Positions 26,407 through 35,565 of a stretch of 64,000 nt of DNA are shown here, in pieces (the stretch's first letter is position 1; each line of letters opens with the position of its first letter). The stretch is taken from positions 62,001 through 126,000 of the forward strand of contig NZ_LLWK01000038.1 in the NCBI RefSeq assembly GCF_001529295.1, in the 5' to 3' direction. The stretch is from Flavobacterium sp. TAB 87. GTDB taxonomy: Bacteria; Bacteroidota; Bacteroidia; Flavobacteriales; Flavobacteriaceae. Under the pieces are notes generated by a model. It ran no database searches. It was not told where the DNA came from and saw only the letters and a list, made by a program, of their open reading frames with translations. Both the position numbers and the translations under genes were made by a program.

Positions 26407-26970
26407 ATGAACGAAGAAATAAATTTTATATTAGAGAGTACCCAAGAATCTATGAGTGATTCGGTTGCGCATTTAGAGAAAGCTTTTTTAAATATTCGTG
26501 CAGGAAAAGCTTCTCCAGCCATGCTTGGAAGCGTTTTTGTTGATTATTATGGGTCTGCAACACCGTTGAGCCAAGTAGCAAAGATTAGCGTTCCTGATGC
26601 AAGAACAATAACGTTGCAGCCTTTTGAAAAAAATATGTTGCATACAATCGAAAAAGCGATCATGATTGCCAATTTGGGCTTTAACCCAATGAACAATGGT
26701 GATGTAGTTATTATAAGTGTACCGCCATTGACAGAGGAACGTCGTAGAGATTTAGCTAAACAAGCTAAAGTTGAAGCGGAAGATGCAAAAATTAGCATTC
26801 GCAATGCTCGTAAAGATGCCAACTCTGATATTAAAAAATTAGAAAAAGACGGAACTTCAGAAGATGCATGCAAAGGCGCAGAAGAAGAAGTACAAACGTT
26901 AACCAACTCTTTTATTAAAAAAATTGACGAAGTTTTAGTTCTTAAAGAAGCAGAAATAATGAAAGTGTAA
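26407..26970 (+). CDS. frr: Ribosome recycling factor
   Basis: A 187-residue protein that splits the post-termination ribosome together with EF-G. Typical segments are NIRAGKASPAML (the family has RTGRA(S/N)PAML), ITLQPFEK and PPLTEERRRDLAKQAK, all in the long helical domain. The ATG at 26407 gives the usual N-terminus; the in-frame alternative at 26386 is not needed. A strong terminator follows. Confidence 0.97.
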   Translation: MNEEINFILESTQESMSDSVAHLEKAFLNIRAGKASPAMLGSVFVDYYGSATPLSQVAKISVPDARTITLQPFEKNMLHTIEKAIMIANLGFNPMNNGDVVIISVPPLTEERRRDLAKQAKVEAEDAKISIRNARKDANSDIKKLEKDGTSEDACKGAEEEVQTLTNSFIKKIDEVLVLKEAEIMKV

Positions 26971-26990
26971 TTCACTTTTAATTCATATCC

Positions 26991-27030
26991 ATCCGTCTTG
27001 TTGTTTTTTTATGCAAGACGGATTTTTTTA
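26991..27030 (+). terminator. Rho-independent terminator after frr
   Basis: A perfect 10-bp stem, ATCCGTCTTG (26991-27000) paired with CAAGACGGAT (27014-27023), then seven T. Confidence 0.9.
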
Positions 27031-27034
27031 TTGC

Positions 27035-27042
27035 TACTTTTG
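27035..27042 (+). promoter_or_regulatory. -7 box of the DUF5686 gene
   Basis: TACTTTTG, a perfect TAnnTTTG match, directly after the frr terminator and 46 bp before the ATG at 27089. Confidence 0.5.
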
Positions 27043-27088
27043 TGCTACCCAATCTGGCTTGCCGCAAATTATTACACCGCTTCTCGTC

Positions 27089-29584
27089 ATGAAATTATAT
27101 TTGTTTTTACTGCTTCTTTTATCGCTTGGCACTCAAGCGCAAATGCAAGTAAACGGAATTGTAACCAACAAAAAACAGCAACCACTACCTTTTGCGACCA
27201 TTAGCACTGATAATAATCTAACGACAATTACTGACGTCGATGGTAAATTTAGTATTGCTTCTAATGCTTTGGTCAATTCCTTGTCGGTGACTTATATTGG
27301 TTACGAATTAAAAACGATTCCCGTTCGAGGCGATAAGATTTTTTACACCATTATTTTAAAGCAAGAAACGGCATCACTAAAAGCAGTTGTGGTATCGAAT
27401 GAAAATCCTGCTTTAAACATTATTCGCAAGACTATTGCGGCGAAGCGCAACACCAATCCGCAAAACAGATGGACGACTTTTAAATATAAAAATTACAACA
27501 AACTTATTGTTACTGCTAATCCAGATTCTATCAGAGGCTATATTGACACGACTACCACGCACCGAAATACGAGCAGAGAACGAATTGAGATTGACTCTGC
27601 TAATTATAAATTCAAAGAATTAATTAGCAAGCAACATTTATTTCAAACTGAAAAAGTTTCGCAGTTTGACTTTTCCAACAACAAACTAAAACAAACCGTA
27701 TTAGGAATTAAAATGGCTGGTTTTAAGCAACCTATATACGAGATAATGGGCTTTAATTTACAGTCGTTATCGATTTATGATCCTAAGTACGAACTGTTCG
27801 AAACCAAATACAACAGTCCGATTTCAGTCGATGCTTTGCACGATTACAACTATAAAATACTGGACACCATAAAAATTAAAGGCAGACCAACTTTTATGGT
27901 TTATTTTAAAAATAAAAAGAAAAGTCGTGCTAATGGTTTAGAAGGTGCACTTTATATTGATACCGAAAACTACGGAATAGCACAAGCTTTAATGCGAATT
28001 AGAGGAGTTTTAGACATCAGCGGTAGACATGAATTTGAATACCTCGAAAATGAGAAAATTTGGTTTCCGCAAAGCACTACCTTTAAAATTGTAAAAGGCA
28101 AGAATGACGACGATATTAAAATACTAGGCGGAACGATTCAATTTGAAGGAGATACCGAAAAAGATTTTAAAACTCGCAAAAAACAAGCCACCGATTTTAC
28201 GTATGTTCTTTCGCAAAGCAACACATTTGATCTAGAATACAATGTGCCTGTTAGGATCCAGAGGCCGGCTATTGCAATGGAACTAACCGAAGCAGCCATT
28301 ACGAGAGAAGAATCCTTTTGGAAAAAATACCGCAAAGACAGTTTGGATATTCGAAGTCAGAAAAGCTATGTTTTGCTGGATAGCATTTCAATTGCCAAAC
28401 GAATTGAAAGTCGTTTAAAATTTGGGCGAAAAGTAATTGATGGTTATTTACCTCTCGGAATATTTGATTTTGATTTGCGAAAATTAATCAGTTACAATAA
28501 TTATGAAGGTTTTCGTTTTGGAATAGGAGGAGTTACCAACGATCATCTGTCTAAAAATTTCCGCATCGAGGGCTACAGCGCTTATGGAACCAAAGATGGT
28601 GTTTTTAAATACAATATAGGAAGCGGTTTTAGGGTTGGGAAATTAACCAATTCGTGGCTCAATGCATCCTACACCGATGATGTTCGAGAAATTGCAAGTA
28701 CGGTTTATGCTGTTGACAAACGTGTTTTTAAACTATATGATCCACGACCGATCAACATTAGTACTTTTTACCATTATGTGAGCTACAAAGCAAATTTTCA
28801 GACTAGAATAATTCCAAAAACCGAAGCTTTGTTAGAGTTTTCTCGATCGTATATTGAACCAAAGTTTGATTACTTATATAATTTAAACGGCCAATTATAC
28901 TCTGATTATGTCATGACGACCGCCATGCTTTCTATTGCCTGGAATCCGTTTAGTGAATACATGCAAACACCAACGGGAAGAATGGAATCTGAAAAAAGGT
29001 ATCCTAAATTCACTTTGCAATACACGCAAGCCTTACCTAATGTTTTACAAAATGATTTTCTTTTTGGTAAAATCGATTTTAAAACTGAAGTAGAAAAAAA
29101 ATACTTAAACGGACAAAAATCGAGTGCTTTACTGCAATTGGGTTATGCATACGGAAACGTTCCTCTTACCCATTTATACAATACGGGTCCGAATAATTTA
29201 ACTAAAGAAACTATTTTTGAACGCATCACTTTTGCAGGTCGAAATAGTTTTGAAACCATGTATTTCAATGAATTTTTCTCTACAGAATACGCAATGCTGC
29301 AGCTAAAACATGGTTTTAATCGAATTACTTTATTAAGTGTATTAAAGCCTTCTTTAGTTTTAGTTACCCGAATGGCTTGGGGAGATCTTCAAAAACCAGA
29401 GCAACATGTTGGTCCAACTTATAAAACATTAAACAACGGTTTTTTTGAATCTGGCATCGAGTTAAACCAAATTTACAAAGGTTTTGGTTTGAGTGGTTTT
29501 TATCGATATGGCCCAAACGGCTTAGCTAAAATACAAGATAATATTGCAGTAAAACTCTCTTTCCGGCTAGATCTTGGTTTGTAA
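27089..29584 (+). CDS. DUF5686 outer-membrane protein with carboxypeptidase-regulatory-like domain
   Basis: The 831-residue protein starts with a signal peptide (LSLGTQAQM), then a carboxypeptidase-regulatory-like beta-sandwich (about 20-105, VNGIVTNKKQQPLPFATIST ... YIGYELK). A central region has NIIRKTIAAKRNTNPQN, and a long beta-strand-rich C-terminal half ends in alternating strands (AVKLSFRLDLGL). This order matches the Bacteroidota DUF5686 family of presumed outer-membrane barrels. No TonB box or plug domain is seen. The ATG at 27089 places the signal peptide at the N-terminus. Function unknown; possibly surface assembly or transport. Confidence 0.82.
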   Translation: MKLYLFLLLLLSLGTQAQMQVNGIVTNKKQQPLPFATISTDNNLTTITDVDGKFSIASNALVNSLSVTYIGYELKTIPVRGDKIFYTIILKQETASLKAVVVSNENPALNIIRKTIAAKRNTNPQNRWTTFKYKNYNKLIVTANPDSIRGYIDTTTTHRNTSRERIEIDSANYKFKELISKQHLFQTEKVSQFDFSNNKLKQTVLGIKMAGFKQPIYEIMGFNLQSLSIYDPKYELFETKYNSPISVDALHDYNYKILDTIKIKGRPTFMVYFKNKKKSRANGLEGALYIDTENYGIAQALMRIRGVLDISGRHEFEYLENEKIWFPQSTTFKIVKGKNDDDIKILGGTIQFEGDTEKDFKTRKKQATDFTYVLSQSNTFDLEYNVPVRIQRPAIAMELTEAAITREESFWKKYRKDSLDIRSQKSYVLLDSISIAKRIESRLKFGRKVIDGYLPLGIFDFDLRKLISYNNYEGFRFGIGGVTNDHLSKNFRIEGYSAYGTKDGVFKYNIGSGFRVGKLTNSWLNASYTDDVREIASTVYAVDKRVFKLYDPRPINISTFYHYVSYKANFQTRIIPKTEALLEFSRSYIEPKFDYLYNLNGQLYSDYVMTTAMLSIAWNPFSEYMQTPTGRMESEKRYPKFTLQYTQALPNVLQNDFLFGKIDFKTEVEKKYLNGQKSSALLQLGYAYGNVPLTHLYNTGPNNLTKETIFERITFAGRNSFETMYFNEFFSTEYAMLQLKHGFNRITLLSVLKPSLVLVTRMAWGDLQKPEQHVGPTYKTLNNGFFESGIELNQIYKGFGLSGFYRYGPNGLAKIQDNIAVKLSFRLDLGL

Positions 29585-29586
29585 TT

Positions 29587-29916
29587 TTAAGTAGTTGACA
29601 CAAATTTTAGTCCGATTATCGAAGCTATTAACGTAGTTAAAAAGAAAATCCTCCAAAAGGTTGCTGGCTCCTTAAAAATAAATATTCCTACTAAAACAGT
29701 TCCAACCGCTCCAATTCCTGTCCAAACTGCGTAAGCTGTTCCAATTGGTAAGGTTTGCGTGGCTTTGTACAACAAAACCATGCTTATCGTTAAGCAAACA
29801 AAAAATCCAATCATCCAGTAGGTTGCGATCATTCCGGTTGTTTCTTTCGCTTTTCCTAAACAAGAAGCAAAACCAACTTCAAACAATCCAGCAATTATAA
29901 GTAAAATCCAATTCAT
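29587..29916 (-). CDS. Small multidrug resistance family exporter (SugE/Gdx-like)
   Basis: A 109-residue protein with four transmembrane helices. The conserved membrane Glu is residue 13 (AGLFEVGFA), and the family signature is LPIGTAYAVWTGIGAVGTVLVG. The WTGIGAVG form and the sequence around the Glu resemble the SugE/Gdx branch (guanidinium exporters) more than EmrE. I looked for a guanidine riboswitch upstream and found none. SMR proteins act as dual-topology dimers. It converges with the DUF5686 gene with 2 bp between the stops. Confidence 0.88.
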   Translation of the reverse strand: MNWILLIIAGLFEVGFASCLGKAKETTGMIATYWMIGFFVCLTISMVLLYKATQTLPIGTAYAVWTGIGAVGTVLVGIFIFKEPATFWRIFFLTTLIASIIGLKFVSTT

Positions 29917-30375
29917 TTTTAAAGTTTAATAGTTACACCAAAAAGACGTTTCTCCACCAAATACTTTCGAAAATAAAATGCTTCGGATAAAGAGACAAAA
30001 CGCAGTTTCTGCTGTAAAAATAGAAATAAAAGTCTGATTTACGAATGGTAAATGATTCGGAATTAAAATTATAAATAATATCTAACGCACTTATTATAAA
30101 AGAATCTGAATTTTCAATTTTGTAGAAATGCGAATTTATTCTTCCGATTCCACCGATCCAATCATAGATCTAGGATTTTTTAATTGCTATTAAACGATAA
30201 ATCTGCTTTACAATTCATTTCGATTAATTAAAAAATAGTGGAGCAAAATACAGTTTTGCGTACTATTTTCATACGCGTATTTTGGGAGTATTTTAAGACT
30301 TCCCAATTAAAAAAAAGAGCTTAATACTAAGCTTTTACCGCTGTTTTCTTTACCTTTGCACCCATTTTATGCATT
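29917..30375. other. Divergent intergenic region, mostly featureless
   Basis: These 459 bp separate the SMR gene from the MMPL transporter gene. The sequence is AT-rich without a coding frame. At 30317-30337 a short hairpin (AGCTTA/TAAGCT followed by TTTT) lies just ahead of the -7 box of the transporter gene. I see no riboswitch or repeat element. Confidence 0.5.
30351..30358 (+). promoter_or_regulatory. -7 box of the MMPL/RND transporter gene
   Basis: TACCTTTG, a perfect TAnnTTTG match, 17 bp before the ATG at 30376. Confidence 0.55.
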
Positions 30376-32790
30376 ATGAAAAAGAAATTAAAAGTTGGCT
30401 TTTGGGAATTTATAGCACGTATTGTTCTTAAAAATCGAATTGCGATCTTAAGTTTAATTATTTTACTGACTGTTTTTTTCGGATTGCAATGGAAAAACAT
30501 ACAGTTTTCATTTACCGAGGCTAACTTACTTCCAGACGACCACCCTATTAATAATGAATACAATACGTTTTTAAAAGAATTTGGTGAAGAAGGAAACTTA
30601 ATTGTTGTTGGCGTAAAAGACGATGCTTTTTATACACCAAAAGCTTTCGAAGCGTGGGGCAAATTAATGGCGAGCATTAAAGCACAAAAAGAAGTTGACT
30701 TAATCGTTTCGATAAGCGACCTGCAAAAATTACAAAAAAACGATTCGCTACAAACTTTTGAACTGGTTCCTTTTGTCAATCAAAGCAAGACTAAAGACAA
30801 AACGTATTTAACTAGTTTAAAGAAAGATCTGTTCGAAAAAATGCCGTTTTACGAAGGATTGCTTTTTAATAAAAAAAGCGGAAGCATACGTTCAGCCATT
30901 TATTTAGATAAAAAGATTGTCAATACAGAGCGCCGAAAAGATTATATTTTAAATGATTTTATTCCGAAAATTGAAGCTTTTGAGGAAGAAACCGGAATTG
31001 ATTTGCGCGTTTCGGGTATGCCTTACATTCGAACATTAAATGCCAAGAGCATCACCGACGAAATTAGTTTATTTGTGGGCGCGTCTCTTTTGATTACTTC
31101 GCTAATTTTTTTCTTCTTTTTCCGTTCGTTTCGTGCTACTTTAATTTCAATGGTAATTGTAATTATCGGTGTAATGTGGACCTTCGGATTTTTAGGATTA
31201 TTCCATTACGAAATTACCGTACTAACGGCTTTAGTTCCTTCTCTGGTCATTGTTATCGGAATACCCAATTGCATTTTTCTTACCAATAAGTATCAGCAAG
31301 AATACCAAGCGCACGGCAATAAAGCAAAAGCTTTACAACGCGTAATTACCAAAGTAGGAACCGCTACTTTAATGACCAACTTAACAACGGCAGCCGGCTT
31401 TGCTACTTTCATTATCACCAACAGCGTGTTGCTGAAAGAATTTGGTATTGTCGCTTCGGTAAGTATTGTATCGTTGTTTTTCTTGTGTTTAATTACGATT
31501 CCAATTTATTACAGTTATCAGCCCATTCCTAAGGAACGTCATTTAGAACATTTGAGCCGAAACTATACTCGTGCTTTTATGGAATGGATTGAACATACCG
31601 TGCGTTACAAGCGCCGTTATGTGTATGGTGTTGCCATTCTTATTTTTGCAGTTGGTATTTTTGGTGCTTTACAAATTAAAACATCTGGAAGTTTGATTGA
31701 AGACATGCCGCAGAAAACGGGATTCTTTAATGACATTTTATTTTTCGAACAAGAATTTGATGGTATAATGCCACTTGAAATCACCATTGATACCGAAAGA
31801 AAAAAAGGAGCAATGAAACTTTCTAACTTAAAAAAAATGGATGAGCTTCAAAGTGCGATAGAAGAAATTCCAGAACTTTCTAAACCTATTTCTATTTTAA
31901 ACTTGGTTAAATATTCTAAGCAAGCTTATTACAATGGCAATCCTGACTATTATGCTTTGCCAACAGCGCAAGAGCAATCGTTTATTTTAAGCTATGCCAA
32001 AAATACCAGTAAAAATGCCGACGAAAATGTAATGAAAAGTTACGTAGACAGTACGGGACAAATTGCACGCATCACAACTTTTATGAAAGATATTGGCACG
32101 GGAAATATGGCTAAAATCGAAGATAAATTACAAAGTAAAATTGACTCTATTTTCCCCGCTGATCACTATAAGGTAGTACTTACCGGTAAAGCTTTTGTGT
32201 TTGAAAAGGGAACAAAGTATTTGCTAAGTAATTTGGTAACATCATTACTATTTGCCGTTTTGCTAATTTCTTTACTGATGGTTTTTATGTTCCGTTCTTT
32301 AAAAATGGTGGTTGTTTCGTTAATTCCCAATTTGTTACCATTGATGATTACCGCTGGTTTGATGGGTTATTTCGGCATTCCATTAAAGCCTTCTACAATA
32401 TTAGTTTTTAGTATTGCTTTTGGGCTTTCGGTCGATGATACAATTCACTTTTTGGCGCAATACCGTCAGGAATTAACTAAAAATAATTGGAAAATTAAAC
32501 GTTCCGTATACGCTACTTTAAAAGAAGCCGGTGTGAGTATGTTTTACACATCCGTAGTTTTATTTGCTGGATTCTCGGTATTTATGTTATCCGATTTTGG
32601 AGGAACTGTTGCCTTAGGAGGATTGATCGCGATTACTTTAGGATTCGGAATGTTATCGAATTTGATCTTACTGCCGAGTTTAGTGTTAACATTGAATAAA
32701 AAATTGGCTAATCAACAAGAATTTACCAAGCCCACGATTGACGTTTTAGCCGATCTTTCGGAAACGGAAGACGAAAGAAACGAACGATAA
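30376..32790 (+). CDS. MMPL/RND-superfamily membrane transporter
   Basis: The 804-residue protein has two similar halves, each with one helix, a large external domain (about 45-230 and 435-610) and a five-helix sterol-sensing-like bundle. Recognisable motifs are FTEANLLPDDHPINNEY after helix 1 and, in the last bundle, FSIAFGLSVDDTIHFLAQYRQE, which carries the proton-relay Asp pair of MMPL/RND proteins. Such proteins export lipids, hopanoids or drugs. No periplasmic adaptor or TolC-like gene is nearby; an MscS channel follows 71 bp downstream and may be cotranscribed. The substrate cannot be predicted. Confidence 0.85.
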   Translation: MKKKLKVGFWEFIARIVLKNRIAILSLIILLTVFFGLQWKNIQFSFTEANLLPDDHPINNEYNTFLKEFGEEGNLIVVGVKDDAFYTPKAFEAWGKLMASIKAQKEVDLIVSISDLQKLQKNDSLQTFELVPFVNQSKTKDKTYLTSLKKDLFEKMPFYEGLLFNKKSGSIRSAIYLDKKIVNTERRKDYILNDFIPKIEAFEEETGIDLRVSGMPYIRTLNAKSITDEISLFVGASLLITSLIFFFFFRSFRATLISMVIVIIGVMWTFGFLGLFHYEITVLTALVPSLVIVIGIPNCIFLTNKYQQEYQAHGNKAKALQRVITKVGTATLMTNLTTAAGFATFIITNSVLLKEFGIVASVSIVSLFFLCLITIPIYYSYQPIPKERHLEHLSRNYTRAFMEWIEHTVRYKRRYVYGVAILIFAVGIFGALQIKTSGSLIEDMPQKTGFFNDILFFEQEFDGIMPLEITIDTERKKGAMKLSNLKKMDELQSAIEEIPELSKPISILNLVKYSKQAYYNGNPDYYALPTAQEQSFILSYAKNTSKNADENVMKSYVDSTGQIARITTFMKDIGTGNMAKIEDKLQSKIDSIFPADHYKVVLTGKAFVFEKGTKYLLSNLVTSLLFAVLLISLLMVFMFRSLKMVVVSLIPNLLPLMITAGLMGYFGIPLKPSTILVFSIAFGLSVDDTIHFLAQYRQELTKNNWKIKRSVYATLKEAGVSMFYTSVVLFAGFSVFMLSDFGGTVALGGLIAITLGFGMLSNLILLPSLVLTLNKKLANQQEFTKPTIDVLADLSETEDERNER

Positions 32791-32861
32791 GAGCACTAAT
32801 TTGTCGCAGGCTACGTATTAATAGTAGCAGCGTAATACTAGAAAAAAAATAAAAAATTAAT

Positions 32862-33701
32862 ATGGAAAACCAAGTAGTTGTACTACATAATTATTTAGAG
32901 AAATTAACTGATTTTGCCGTTTTTTACGCCCCCAAACTGGTAGGCGGAATTATTGTTCTTTTTGTTGGTTTATGGATTATCAAATTAATAACCAAAGGTG
33001 TTTCAAAATCATTGGAGAAATCAAATATTGATCATTCTCTTATTCCGTTTTTAAGAAGTTTAACCAACATTATTTTAAAAATTTTATTGGCCATTACGGT
33101 AATGGGAATGATTGGCATAGAGATGACTTCGTTTGTAGCAATTATCGGTGCTGGTGGTCTGGCCATTGGTTTGGCTTTGTCGGGAACGCTTCAAAATTTT
33201 GCTGGAGGAATAATTATTCTGATATTAAAACCATTTAAAATTGGTGATTATATCGAAGCTCAAAATTTTGCCGGAACCGTGAAGGAGATCAGCATTTTTT
33301 CGACACTGTTAAATACGCCAGATAAAAAGTTAGTTATTATTCCGAATGGACCTTTATCTACGGGAGCAATAATCAATTATTCCGCGGAAGATCTGCGAAG
33401 AGTCGATTGGAAATTCGGAATCGCATACGGTGATAATGTCGAAGATTTTAAGAGAGCTTTAAACACTTTTATCACAGAAGACGAACGTATTTTAAAAGAC
33501 CCTGCAGTATTTATGGGCTTGTCTGAGCTGTCTGGAAGTTCGGTAAATTTTGTGGTTCGTGTCTGGGTTAATGGTCCCGATTATTGGGGCGTATTTTTTG
33601 ATATGAATGAAAAAGTATACACTCGATTTGCAGATCATAACTTAACTCCTCCTTTTCCACAAATGGGCGTGCACGTTCATGCGGTACAGGGATCAAATTA
33701 A
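32862..33701 (+). CDS. Small-conductance mechanosensitive channel (MscS family)
   Basis: A 279-residue MscS channel with three transmembrane helices (about 23-42, 66-88 and 92-115). The pore-lining third helix carries the Gly/Ala-rich GAGGLAIGLALSGTLQNFAGG, and the beta domain follows with LKPFKIGDYIE and VIIPNG. Such channels open under membrane tension and release solutes after osmotic downshock. Length is that of the short E. coli MscS. It is probably in one transcript with the MMPL transporter; a terminator follows. Confidence 0.93.
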   Translation: MENQVVVLHNYLEKLTDFAVFYAPKLVGGIIVLFVGLWIIKLITKGVSKSLEKSNIDHSLIPFLRSLTNIILKILLAITVMGMIGIEMTSFVAIIGAGGLAIGLALSGTLQNFAGGIIILILKPFKIGDYIEAQNFAGTVKEISIFSTLLNTPDKKLVIIPNGPLSTGAIINYSAEDLRRVDWKFGIAYGDNVEDFKRALNTFITEDERILKDPAVFMGLSELSGSSVNFVVRVWVNGPDYWGVFFDMNEKVYTRFADHNLTPPFPQMGVHVHAVQGSN

Positions 33702-33726
33702 GAATTTTAGTTTTACAAATTATAAA

Positions 33727-33758
33727 AAAATCCTGCTCTTTAAAGTGCGGGATTTTTT
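33727..33758 (+). terminator. Rho-independent terminator after mscS
   Basis: AAATCC-GC pairs with GC-GGATTT across a short loop with one G-T pair, followed by six T. Confidence 0.8.
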
Positions 33759-33870
33759 GCTTTTACATTGTTTTTGAGTAATGGAATTAAGTTCTTTAGC
33801 TAGTAACTTCGTACAAATAATGAGAAGAATTTTGTATTTGACAATGACTCTTTAATCTTATAAAAGCACT

Positions 33871-33955
33871 AAAGCCGTAGCCCCGGTAGTAGCGGCATCC
33901 TTTTGGGGCATGGTTTGCCCCAAAAGATATAGCGGATGACGGGAAATAGCTCCTA
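33871..33955 (+). ncRNA. Structured intergenic RNA element, probably flavo-1
   Basis: The element is GC-rich against an AT-rich background. A perfect 11-bp stem (33900-33910 with 33916-33926, loop of 5) sits inside flanking strands that also pair: CATCC at 33896-33900 can pair with GGATG at 33934-33938, competing at one base with the inner stem, and CCCG with CGGG near 33940. From memory, segments such as AGCGGCATCC and GATATAGCGGATG occur in an abundant intergenic element of Flavobacteriales, which I believe is Rfam flavo-1. Its function is unknown. It lies 100 bp before asnS and is followed by the asnS promoter, so it may be independent of that gene. Confidence 0.6.
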
Positions 33956-34004
33956 ATAAAACAGTGTCGACCTACAAAAAACGGGCAATTACAAAGAAAA
34001 GATT

Positions 34005-34012
34005 TATATTTG
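34005..34012 (+). promoter_or_regulatory. -7 box of asnS
   Basis: TATATTTG, a perfect TAnnTTTG match, 42 bp before the asnS ATG and downstream of the structured RNA element. Confidence 0.55.
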
Positions 34013-34054
34013 CAGAGATTGGACGACTATTTTTAAATCAATTTTACAATTAAA

Positions 34055-35500
34055 ATGAAACACACAAAAGTTAAGGATTTGCTGACTAGCAAGACGACAC
34101 TTCAAGAAGTGAATGCAAAGGGATGGGTAAGAACTTTTAGAAACAATCAATTTATCGCGCTAAATGATGGGTCGACCATTAATAATATACAATGTGTTGT
34201 AGATTTTGAAAATACGGCCGAAGAAACATTAAAAAGAATTACTACTGGCGCTGCGATTTCGGTAACAGGAACTTTGATTGAAAGCAAGGGTGCTGGTCAG
34301 AAATACGAAATTCAAGTTTCTAAATTAGAAATCTTGGGAGATTCGGATGCAGAGAAATTTCCGATGCAGCCTAAAAAACACTCGTTAGAATTTCTACGTG
34401 AAAACGCGCATTTACGTGTGCGTACCAACGCTTTTGGCGCTATTATGCGTGTGCGTTCCGTATTGTCTTTTGCAGTTCACAGCTATTTTCAAGAAAAAGG
34501 TTTTGTATATGTAAACACGCCAATTATTACAGGTTCTGACGCAGAAGGCGCGGGAGAAATGTTTAAAGTGACTGCCTTACCCTTTGAAAATACCCCTAGA
34601 ACAGAGGACGGTAAAATAAATTACAAAGAAGACTTTTTTGGAAAAGAAACCAATTTGACGGTTTCTGGACAACTAGAAGGTGAGACTTTTGCAATGGCTT
34701 TGGGTCAGATTTATACTTTTGGACCAACTTTTAGAGCTGAGAATTCGAATACCTCTCGCCATTTGGCTGAGTTTTGGATGATCGAGCCAGAAGTTGCATT
34801 TAATGATTTGGACGACAATATGGATTTGGCGGAAGATTTTATTCAATATGTAATAAAATACACGTTGGATAAATGTTCTGAAGATTTAAAATTCTTGGAA
34901 GGTCGCTTGTTGGAAGAAGAAAAATCGAAACCACAGGCAGAAAGAAGCGAAATGGCTTTGTTGGAAAAACTGAACTTTGTTTTAGAAAACAACTTTAAAC
35001 GTGTATCTTATACCGAAGCAATTGATATTTTAAGAAATTCAACGCCAAATAAAAAGAAAAAATTTAGTTACATCATTGAAGAATGGGGAGCTGATTTACA
35101 ATCGGAACACGAGCGTTACTTGGTTGAAAAGCACTTTAAGTGTCCGGTAATTTTGTATGACTATCCTGCCAACATCAAAGCATTTTATATGCGATTGAAC
35201 GATAATACGGAGCCTGGAAAAGAAACTGTTCGCGCCATGGACATCCTTTTTCCTGGAATTGGAGAAATCGTTGGTGGTTCTCAAAGAGAAGAACGTTACG
35301 ACGTTTTGGTAGAGAAAATGAGAGCTATAGGAATTGACGAAGAAGAATTATGGTGGTACTTGGATACGCGCCGTTTTGGTTCAGCAGTGCACTCTGGTTT
35401 CGGACTAGGTTTTGAACGTTTGGTATTGTTTGTAACCGGTATGACTAACATTCGCGATGTAATTCCGTTTCCAAGAACACCTGGAAGTGCTGAATTTTAA
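34055..35500 (+). CDS. asnS: Asparaginyl-tRNA synthetase
   Basis: This class II synthetase charges tRNA-Asn. The 481-residue protein has an N-terminal OB-fold anticodon domain ([19 protein letters not shown]), motif 2 ([21 protein letters not shown]) and motif 3 ([16 protein letters not shown]) near the end. The form [21 protein letters not shown] is the asparaginyl rather than aspartyl pattern. A loop near residues 285-300 ([19 protein letters not shown]) is longer than in many homologues, as in other Bacteroidota. rpoN follows 65 bp downstream. Confidence 0.97.
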   Translation: MKHTKVKDLLTSKTTLQEVNAKGWVRTFRNNQFIALNDGSTINNIQCVVDFENTAEETLKRITTGAAISVTGTLIESKGAGQKYEIQVSKLEILGDSDAEKFPMQPKKHSLEFLRENAHLRVRTNAFGAIMRVRSVLSFAVHSYFQEKGFVYVNTPIITGSDAEGAGEMFKVTALPFENTPRTEDGKINYKEDFFGKETNLTVSGQLEGETFAMALGQIYTFGPTFRAENSNTSRHLAEFWMIEPEVAFNDLDDNMDLAEDFIQYVIKYTLDKCSEDLKFLEGRLLEEEKSKPQAERSEMALLEKLNFVLENNFKRVSYTEAIDILRNSTPNKKKKFSYIIEEWGADLQSEHERYLVEKHFKCPVILYDYPANIKAFYMRLNDNTEPGKETVRAMDILFPGIGEIVGGSQREERYDVLVEKMRAIGIDEEELWWYLDTRRFGSAVHSGFGLGFERLVLFVTGMTNIRDVIPFPRTPGSAEF

Positions 35501-35565
35501 ACAAAAATGAGTCGGTTAATCGATTAACGATTTAACAATAAAAAATTTAACGATTACAGAAAATA

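Noticed and set aside
26547..26975. 142-residue frame antisense to frr
   Set aside because: Lies wholly within a well-conserved ribosome recycling factor gene; composition is that of a shadow frame and it has no start signals.
29917..30375. Guanidine riboswitch upstream of the SugE/Gdx-like gene
   Set aside because: I looked for the conserved elements of the guanidine riboswitch classes on the minus strand and found none.
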